From assembly GCA_002336475.1 (NCBI GenBank), contig DDCX01000036.1, positions 7,441 to 27,520 of the forward strand: a stretch of 20,080 nt of DNA, written 5' to 3'. The notes beneath the pieces were generated by a model. It searched no databases. It saw nothing but the letters and a program-made list of their open reading frames with translations, and was not told where the DNA came from. A program made the translations under genes and the position numbers. The stretch is from Flavobacteriales bacterium UBA1995 (lineage in GTDB: Bacteria; Bacteroidota; Bacteroidia; Flavobacteriales_D; Sanyastnellaceae). Positions 14,925 to 20,080 of this stretch are shown piece by piece (position 1 is the first letter of the stretch; every line of letters starts with the position of its first letter).

Positions 14925-16060
14925 GTGCGTGCCAATTCAATCACCGCTTGGGCAACGGTTGCTGCAGCTTCTGGACGTGCTGCGTCCCGCAAAGCACTGG
15001 ACATGGAGGCGCAGCCTTCAGCATCGTTGAGCAATTGGCGCACTTCTTGGCCCAAATCGCGTACGACCCTGTCGTCGGAGAGCATGATCGCTCCTTGGCG
15101 GTTCACAACGGAGCGGGCATTCTTGGTTTGGTGGTCTTCTGCAACGTGTGGAGAAGGCACGAGCAAGGTGGGTTTCCCCACCAATGCCAGCTCAGCAATG
15201 GACATGGCACCTGCCCTGCTGGCGATGATGGAAGCGGCGTCATATGCCAAGTCCATGCGGTCAATAAAACCGCGCACCACGAGCAAGGGATCTCCGTGGG
15301 CTTCGGCCCAAGTGGTATGCTCTTGCTCGTATCGGCCTCCGCATTGCCACAAAACCTGAAAGCCTTTTTTGGACAGGGGGCCTGAGGACAGCAATTGTCT
15401 CACGGCGGCATTCATAGAAGCCGCACCCAGGCTTCCTCCCAAAACGAGCAGTACGGGCTTGTCTTCGCGCAGTCCGAAGTGCGCACGCGCGGTCGTGACA
15501 TTGTGCGAGGCTTTGATCGGGGAGGGTCCCAAGCGGTCGACGATGCTTTTGCGCAGGGGATTGCCCGTCTCGACAATCTTCTCGGCAGGAAACCACTTTT
15601 CGAGTCCTGGAAATCCGGCGCACACTTGTTGTACACGTTTGGCCAGCAGTCGGTTGGTGATGCCCGGGAACCCATTTTGCTCTTGGATGAGCGTAGGAAT
15701 GCCCGCTTTTGAAGCCATCCAAAGCAAGGGGCCACTTGCGAATCCGCCGACACCGACAGCGACGTCGGGCTTGAAGCGCCTAATGATGCGTCGGGCGAGG
15801 ATGAGCGAGCGAATGAGCCTCCACGGAAAACCCAGGTTGCGGCGGCTCAATTTGCGGTCAATGCCGGTGATGGGCAGTCCTGTTATGGTATAGCCTGCTG
15901 CGGGTATCCGCTCCATTTCCATGCGGCCCAATGCCCCGACAAATTCGATTTGGGCGTCGGGTTGTTGGGCTTGTATTCCCTCGGCAATGGCGATGGCAGG
16001 ATGGATGTGGCCACCCGTGCCACCTCCTGAAATCAATATGCGCAACGGAGCCGCTTCCAT
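14921..16060 (-). CDS. murG: Lipid II synthase MurG (UDP-GlcNAc transferase)
   Basis: A 379-residue peripheral membrane glycosyltransferase that adds GlcNAc to lipid I to form lipid II on the inner membrane face. Glycine loops are GGGTGGH (12-18), GVGGFASG (103-110) and GGSLGA (208-213). The donor-binding segments are QEQNG (126-130), SRAGAMSIAEL (281-291) and DHQTKNA (309-315). The ATG at 16060 is 2 nt past the ftsW stop and puts the first glycine loop where it belongs. The longer frame upstream is an ftsW shadow without similarity. It sits in the usual place between ftsW and murC. Confidence 0.97.
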   Translation of the reverse strand: MEAAPLRILISGGGTGGHIHPAIAIAEGIQAQQPDAQIEFVGALGRMEMERIPAAGYTITGLPITGIDRKLSRRNLGFPWRLIRSLILARRIIRRFKPDVAVGVGGFASGPLLWMASKAGIPTLIQEQNGFPGITNRLLAKRVQQVCAGFPGLEKWFPAEKIVETGNPLRKSIVDRLGPSPIKASHNVTTARAHFGLREDKPVLLVLGGSLGAASMNAAVRQLLSSGPLSKKGFQVLWQCGGRYEQEHTTWAEAHGDPLLVVRGFIDRMDLAYDAASIIASRAGAMSIAELALVGKPTLLVPSPHVAEDHQTKNARSVVNRQGAIMLSDDRVVRDLGQEVRQLLNDAEGCASMSSALRDAARPEAAATVAQAVIELART

Positions 16061-16062
16061 GC

Positions 16063-17268
16063 TTAGGAGGTGCTGGGCTCGAGAGGACGGGTGTGTCGGC
16101 TTCCCGATGGTTCCACGGGTGCAGCGGCTTCGGGATCGGTCAAACTCCGGCTCACCGAAAGGATCATGCCGATGGAGATGCACGTAAAAATGATGGATGT
16201 CCCCCCCATAGAGACCAGAGGCAGAGGCTGACCAGTCATGGGGAGCAAGCTCACGGCAACACCCATGTTGACCAAGGCTTGCAAGGTCAGCATCAGGCCA
16301 AGTCCGATGGAGAGGAGGCCTCCAAAATGTTTGGGACATCGTGTCCCGATGCGGATGGCACGAGAGAACAGGATGAGGTAGAGCAGAATGAGACCGAAGC
16401 CGCCGAGTATGGCCCCCCATTCCTCAATGATGAAGGCGTAAATCATGTCGGCATATGCCACGGGCATGGCGTTTCTGCTCATGCTTGAGCCAGGGCCATG
16501 GGGCAGCAATCCACCTTGGTGAATGGCTTGCATTGCAAAATCAATTTGGGTGGAGTCCGAGCCTCCTCGCCCGCCTAGGAATCCCGTGGCCCGGGCGATC
16601 CATGTGCCCATCCTCGGAAACAATGCCGGCATGGCGGTGGCCAATCCAATCACCGCCAGTCCCGCTCCTGCTCCCAACCCTGCTGTGATGGCGAGTGGCT
16701 TCCAGGTCACCCCTGCAATGATCATCATCAGAAAGCAGACCAGGGCCAGCATGGCGGCAGTCGAGAAGTCTGCGGGCAAAATGAGCGCACAGGTGAGTGC
16801 GATGTACCCCACGATGGGTTTGACCCCCTTGTTAAAGTCATGCAGCACCAGCCTGTTGCGGTCCAGCATGCGCGCCACAAAGGCTACGAGTGCCACTTTG
16901 GCGATGTCCGACGGTTGGAACCGGAAACCGCCGATGTCCATCCAACGCCGGGCATCGTTGATTTCTGATCCCACCAAAACGGTCAAAAGCAGCAGCACCA
17001 ATGCGATGTGGATGCCGAGTTGGCTCAACCGCGAGAACCAAGCAAACTTCGCGCGGTGGATGGCCCACATGAATCCCAAACCCACCATCAAGAAGGTGCC
17101 GTGGCGAAACAGGATGCCCACAGAATTGCCCCCTTGTTTCCACGCCAAGGTGGCGCTGGCGGAATACACGCTGACCAGGGAGGTGAGGACCAGCAGGATG
17201 GCCACTACCCAGGTAGCGCGGTCTCCGCGCAGGTGCTTGTTGAGGAATTCTGTGAACGGATTGGGCAT
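16063..17268 (-). CDS. ftsW: Septal peptidoglycan polymerase FtsW (SEDS family)
   Basis: A 401-residue multispanning inner-membrane protein, with about ten hydrophobic segments from residue 20 to 373. As a SEDS glycosyltransferase it polymerises lipid II at the septum with a class b penicillin-binding protein, which is not in this window. The family motifs are RRWMDIGGFRFQPSD (108-121 region, normally QPSE) and GSSMSRNAMPVAYAD, where Asp274 matches the essential periplasmic aspartate. LPMTGQPLPLVSMGG (about 342-356) is the conserved late loop. The ATG at 17268 is 4 nt past the murD stop. The frame upstream of it has no membrane segment. Confidence 0.95.
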   Translation of the reverse strand: MPNPFTEFLNKHLRGDRATWVVAILLVLTSLVSVYSASATLAWKQGGNSVGILFRHGTFLMVGLGFMWAIHRAKFAWFSRLSQLGIHIALVLLLLTVLVGSEINDARRWMDIGGFRFQPSDIAKVALVAFVARMLDRNRLVLHDFNKGVKPIVGYIALTCALILPADFSTAAMLALVCFLMMIIAGVTWKPLAITAGLGAGAGLAVIGLATAMPALFPRMGTWIARATGFLGGRGGSDSTQIDFAMQAIHQGGLLPHGPGSSMSRNAMPVAYADMIYAFIIEEWGAILGGFGLILLYLILFSRAIRIGTRCPKHFGGLLSIGLGLMLTLQALVNMGVAVSLLPMTGQPLPLVSMGGTSIIFTCISIGMILSVSRSLTDPEAAAPVEPSGSRHTRPLEPSTS

Positions 17269-17272
17269 GGCC

Positions 17273-18634
17273 TCAGATTGAACGTGCGCCGGCCTTGAAA
17301 CGGTGTCCCCGCTCCTCGTAACTCGAGAAGAGGTCAAAGCTGGCACATGCCGGTGAAAGCAGGATGGTATCACCGGGAGCGGCGATGTTGTACCCGAGCA
17401 ATGCGGCTTCTTCGGCACTCTCTACTTCGAGGATGCGCGTGACGGCCGTAGCAAAGGTCTGCTTGAGCTTGGTGTTGTCCTTGCCCAGGCAAATGAGGGT
17501 GTGGACCTTATCGCCAACCAGTGGGATCAGTGATGTGTAGTCATTGCCTTTGTCTACGCCTCCCGCAATCCAAATGGTGGGACTGGTCATGCTATCGAGT
17601 GCATACCAAGCGGCATTGACATTGGTGGCTTTGCTGTCGTTGATGAAGCTGATGTTGTTGACGTCACAGACGTGCTCCAAGCGGTGTTCCATGTTGCGGA
17701 AGTGCGTGAAGCCGGCGCGAAGGTCTGCGTCGTTGATTTCGAGGATGCGCGCGGCAACGCCGGCGGCCATTGAATTGTAGAGGTTGTGTTTGCCTTGAAG
17801 GGCGAGTTCCTGCATGCTCATGGTAAAAGGGGGATTGAGGAATGTGAATCGTTGTTTGTCAATGCTGTGTGCGGCCAATGCTGGCGCGCGTTCTGTAGGG
17901 GGTGCCAGCTGCACGGTGTGCTGCTGGGCTTTGGTATGTCGGCGCGACCTCAGGGCACTCAGCCCGGGGTCGTCTGCGCAGACGATGAGGTGGTCGGCTT
18001 CCGTCTGACGGGCCGTGATGTTCCATTTGGCATCGCCATAAGCCTCGACATCGCCGTGACGGTCGAGGTGGTCTGGCGTGATGTTCAGCAGGATGGCCAC
18101 GTGCGGACTGAAGTCTGTGGTGTCCTCGAGTTGAAAGCTGGAAGCCTCGACGACCCAGATGGCGTGGTCGCCCTCGGGCCTTCCTTGTGCTTCTGCTACC
18201 GCACCGGCGAAACTGGTCCCGATGTTGCCGGCACAGCCCGCGTCCATTCCGCCTGTGCGCAGCAAATGGTGCAGCAGTGCGGTGGTGGTCGTTTTGCCAT
18301 TCGTTCCGGTGACCGCTGCGATGCGTGCGTGCGTGTGCCGGCTTGCAAATTCAAGCTCACCAATGACCTCGACTCCTGCTTCGCGGGCCCACCGAACGGG
18401 GGCTGCATCAGCGGGAATTCCAGGTGACTTTACCACGAGGTTGGCCGCCTCTATGAGACCGCGGTCGTGGCCGCCTTCTTCGACGTCAACACCGAGGGAG
18501 GCCAAAGAGGATTTGCGCTCTGCGGATACGGCACCTGAATCGCTGACGCGACAGGGCATGCCCAGGCTGTGGCACAACTTGGCTGCCCCTTCGCCGCTTT
18601 CGCCGGCACCGAGTATGGTCACCGCGTCGCGCAT
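17273..18634 (-). CDS. murD: UDP-MurNAc-L-alanine-D-glutamate ligase MurD
   Basis: A 453-residue cytoplasmic Mur ligase that adds D-glutamate to UDP-MurNAc-L-Ala. The N-terminal ILGAGESGEGAA binds the uridine part. The P-loop is GTNGKTTTT (110-118). EASSFQLE, LNITPDHLDRHG, HNLYNSMAA and the late NDSKATN are the usual MurD segments, and SPACASFDLF stands near the C-terminus as in other MurD proteins. The ATG at 18634 overlaps the mraY stop by one base (TGATG); a TTG one codon upstream is also possible. It is probably coupled to mraY and lies 4 nt from ftsW. Confidence 0.97.
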   Translation of the reverse strand: MRDAVTILGAGESGEGAAKLCHSLGMPCRVSDSGAVSAERKSSLASLGVDVEEGGHDRGLIEAANLVVKSPGIPADAAPVRWAREAGVEVIGELEFASRHTHARIAAVTGTNGKTTTTALLHHLLRTGGMDAGCAGNIGTSFAGAVAEAQGRPEGDHAIWVVEASSFQLEDTTDFSPHVAILLNITPDHLDRHGDVEAYGDAKWNITARQTEADHLIVCADDPGLSALRSRRHTKAQQHTVQLAPPTERAPALAAHSIDKQRFTFLNPPFTMSMQELALQGKHNLYNSMAAGVAARILEINDADLRAGFTHFRNMEHRLEHVCDVNNISFINDSKATNVNAAWYALDSMTSPTIWIAGGVDKGNDYTSLIPLVGDKVHTLICLGKDNTKLKQTFATAVTRILEVESAEEAALLGYNIAAPGDTILLSPACASFDLFSSYEERGHRFKAGARSI

Positions 18635-19872
18635 CAACGGACCTTGAGGGTGACAATGGTGATCACGGCCAGCAGAATGCCGACGATCCAGAACCGGGCG
18701 GTGATCTTGCTTTCAGGCATGCCCGCCTTCTGGTAGTGGTGGTGCAGGGGCGACATTCTGAAAATGCGCCGGCCTTCACCGTATTTCTTCTTGGTGTGGC
18801 GGAACCAAGCGACTTGCATCACGACGCTGAGGTTTTCGATGAGGAAAATCCCGCACAGCACAGGGATCAGGAGCTCCTTGCGGATGGCAATGGCAAACGT
18901 GGCGATGATGCCTCCGAGGGCCAGGCTTCCGGTATCTCCCATAAAGACCTGTGCCGGAAAAGCATTGTACCAGAGAAACCCAATGCAGGCGCCCACGAAG
19001 GCAGAGATGAACACCACCAGCTCTCCCGAATCAGGAATGAAAAGGACGTTGAGGTATTCAGAAAACACGGCATTGCCCGAGACATAGGCCAGAATGGCCA
19101 GGGTCATACCGATGATGGCGCTGGTCCCCGTGGCCAAGCCGTCCATGCCGTCGGTGAGGTTGGCGCCGTTGGAGACAGCCGTCACGATAAAGGTGACGAT
19201 GAGGGCAAATACGGCAAACTGCGCCCAGGGGCTGTCCGTGGCCCACTGGGTGAGCTTGGCATAGTCAAACTCATTGTCCTTGACAAAGGGGATGGTGGTC
19301 TTTTGTGAGCGGTGTTCCACGCGCACCCAACCGTCGCCGTCGGTGTCTTCTACTTGTTGTGCAATGGCTTCTGCGCTGCCTGCAGGGGCCAATTCTTTGA
19401 CCCGGACTTGGGGATTCCAGAACAGCATCGAAGCCACGAGCAGGCTGGCGGCGATTTGGCCGATGACCTTGAACTTCCCTGCGAGGCCTTCTTTGTTCTT
19501 CTTAAAAACCTTGATGTAGTCATCGATAAAACCGATGCCACCCAAGAGCACAGTGACCAGCAGCATGCACTGGATGTACACGTTGGTCAGGTCTGCCAAC
19601 AGCAGTGTCGGAATCAGGATGGCACTCAGGATAATGATGCCGCCCATGGTGGGGGTTCCCTGCTTTTGCATTTGCCCTTCCAATCCCAAGTCGCGGACGA
19701 TTTCACCCACTTGCTTGAGTTGCAGCCATTGGATGATCCGGCGGCCAATACCAATGGACACCAGCAGAGAAATCAGTGCAGCGGCAGCGGCCCGAAACGA
19801 GATGTACTGGAACAGGCCGGCACCGGGGATGTCGGAAATCTGATGGAGGTGGTCGAAGAGGTGGTACAGCAT
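18634..19872 (-). CDS. mraY: Phospho-MurNAc-pentapeptide transferase MraY
   Basis: A 412-residue inner-membrane enzyme that transfers phospho-MurNAc-pentapeptide to undecaprenyl phosphate to give lipid I. The catalytic aspartates are Asp117 and Asp118 (GFIDDY) and those in NLTDGMDG (239-245). [10 protein letters not shown] (312-321) and the HHH motif (377-379) complete the active site. It is about 50 residues longer than the E. coli enzyme. The extra length is mostly between membrane helices 4 and 5, a periplasmic loop in known MraY structures, and includes an acidic EDTDGDGW stretch. The ATG at 19872 lies 10 nt past the murE stop, and murF is not between them. Confidence 0.97.
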   Translation of the reverse strand: MLYHLFDHLHQISDIPGAGLFQYISFRAAAAALISLLVSIGIGRRIIQWLQLKQVGEIVRDLGLEGQMQKQGTPTMGGIIILSAILIPTLLLADLTNVYIQCMLLVTVLLGGIGFIDDYIKVFKKNKEGLAGKFKVIGQIAASLLVASMLFWNPQVRVKELAPAGSAEAIAQQVEDTDGDGWVRVEHRSQKTTIPFVKDNEFDYAKLTQWATDSPWAQFAVFALIVTFIVTAVSNGANLTDGMDGLATGTSAIIGMTLAILAYVSGNAVFSEYLNVLFIPDSGELVVFISAFVGACIGFLWYNAFPAQVFMGDTGSLALGGIIATFAIAIRKELLIPVLCGIFLIENLSVVMQVAWFRHTKKKYGEGRRIFRMSPLHHHYQKAGMPESKITARFWIVGILLAVITIVTLKVR

Positions 19873-19882
19873 CGTCTCGGAA

Positions 19883-20080
19883 TCAGTGGGTCATGAGGGA
19901 TGCGGTGAGCACGGCCACATCGTCGAAGGGCTGTTTCTCACCTTGGATCTCTTGGTACTTCTCGTGCCCTTTTCCGGCCACGAGGACCACGTCGCCGGGG
20001 CGCGCCTGAATACAGGCCGACCGGATGGCCTCCTCTCGGTCTTGGTTGGCGGTCACTTTGCGCGCTTGAATGGGGTCCAG
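19883..20080 (-). CDS. murE: UDP-MurNAc-tripeptide ligase MurE, C-terminal 65 residues (5' part outside window)
   Basis: The minus-strand frame is open from the right edge to a TGA at 19883-19885. The visible 65 residues include [17 protein letters not shown], then [15 protein letters not shown] and a final PFDD segment. This is the conserved end of MurE, which adds the third amino acid (usually meso-diaminopimelate in Gram-negatives) to UDP-MurNAc-L-Ala-D-Glu. The residue-selecting motif lies outside the window, so the substrate cannot be confirmed. Its place directly before mraY agrees with the cluster order in Bacteroidota. Confidence 0.92.
   Translation of the reverse strand: MDPIQARKVTANQDREEAIRSACIQARPGDVVLVAGKGHEKYQEIQGEKQPFDDVAVLTASLMTH

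Noticed and set aside
16061..16420. A 120-residue N-terminal extension of MurG.
   Set aside because: It overlaps the end of ftsW, is rich in His and Arg without similarity to MurG, and the ATG at 16060 puts the glycine loop in the expected place.
1..20080. RNA genes, CRISPR arrays, insertion sequences, phage or defence genes.
   Set aside because: No tRNA- or rRNA-like sequence, regular short repeats with spacers, transposase or terminal inverted repeats were recognised on either strand.

Overview
The window reads as chromosomal DNA of a free-living member of the Bacteroidota, most likely a marine or freshwater Flavobacteriales-type bacterium; a genus cannot be fixed from sequence alone. The grounds are the order of the division and cell-wall cluster (murE directly followed by mraY, and murC directly followed by ftsQ, with no murF, murB or ddl between them), an FtsZ that ends in NPYLHDNVD, a GatB/YqeY gene immediately after ftsZ, few Shine-Dalgarno sites, and a large Cys/Asn/Asp-rich surface protein of a kind common in aquatic Bacteroidota.

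The layout has three blocks. (1) Positions 2-3967, plus strand: the C-terminal 1321 residues of a very large secreted protein whose start lies upstream of the window. It is a mosaic of Cys-rich repeats, pre-peptidase-like domains and DSFGDG modules, and ends in a single dockerin-like calcium loop. The visible part has no lysine and only one arginine. A strong terminator follows at 4009-4045. (2) Positions 4067-7988, plus strand: a tightly packed five-gene unit encoding an SDR oxidoreductase, a secreted M28-family metallopeptidase, a nitroreductase, a 111-residue protein with a C-terminal membrane segment, and a probable outer-membrane barrel. Spacing runs from 4-nt overlaps to gaps of a few bases. 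(3) Positions 8082-20080, minus strand: the division and cell-wall cluster, read right to left as murE (partial), mraY, murD, ftsW, murG, murC, ftsQ, ftsA, ftsZ, yqeY, then yceI after a 196-nt gap. Blocks 2 and 3 converge at a terminator near 8030.

Block 3 is coherent. MurC, MurD and MurE add amino acids to UDP-MurNAc, MraY and MurG make lipid I and lipid II, FtsW polymerises lipid II at the septum, and FtsQ, FtsA and FtsZ build the divisome. Most of its junctions are stop/start overlaps or gaps of 10 nt or less, so it is probably transcribed together; the only sizeable internal gap is the 168 nt between ftsA and ftsZ.

No RNA genes, insertion sequences, CRISPR arrays or phage genes were seen, and no clearly new multi-gene system. 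The most unusual item is the lysine-free giant surface protein. Next are the acidic DxDGDG insertion in MraY and the uncharacterised members of the five-gene unit. No gene-free stretch exceeds 300 bases.
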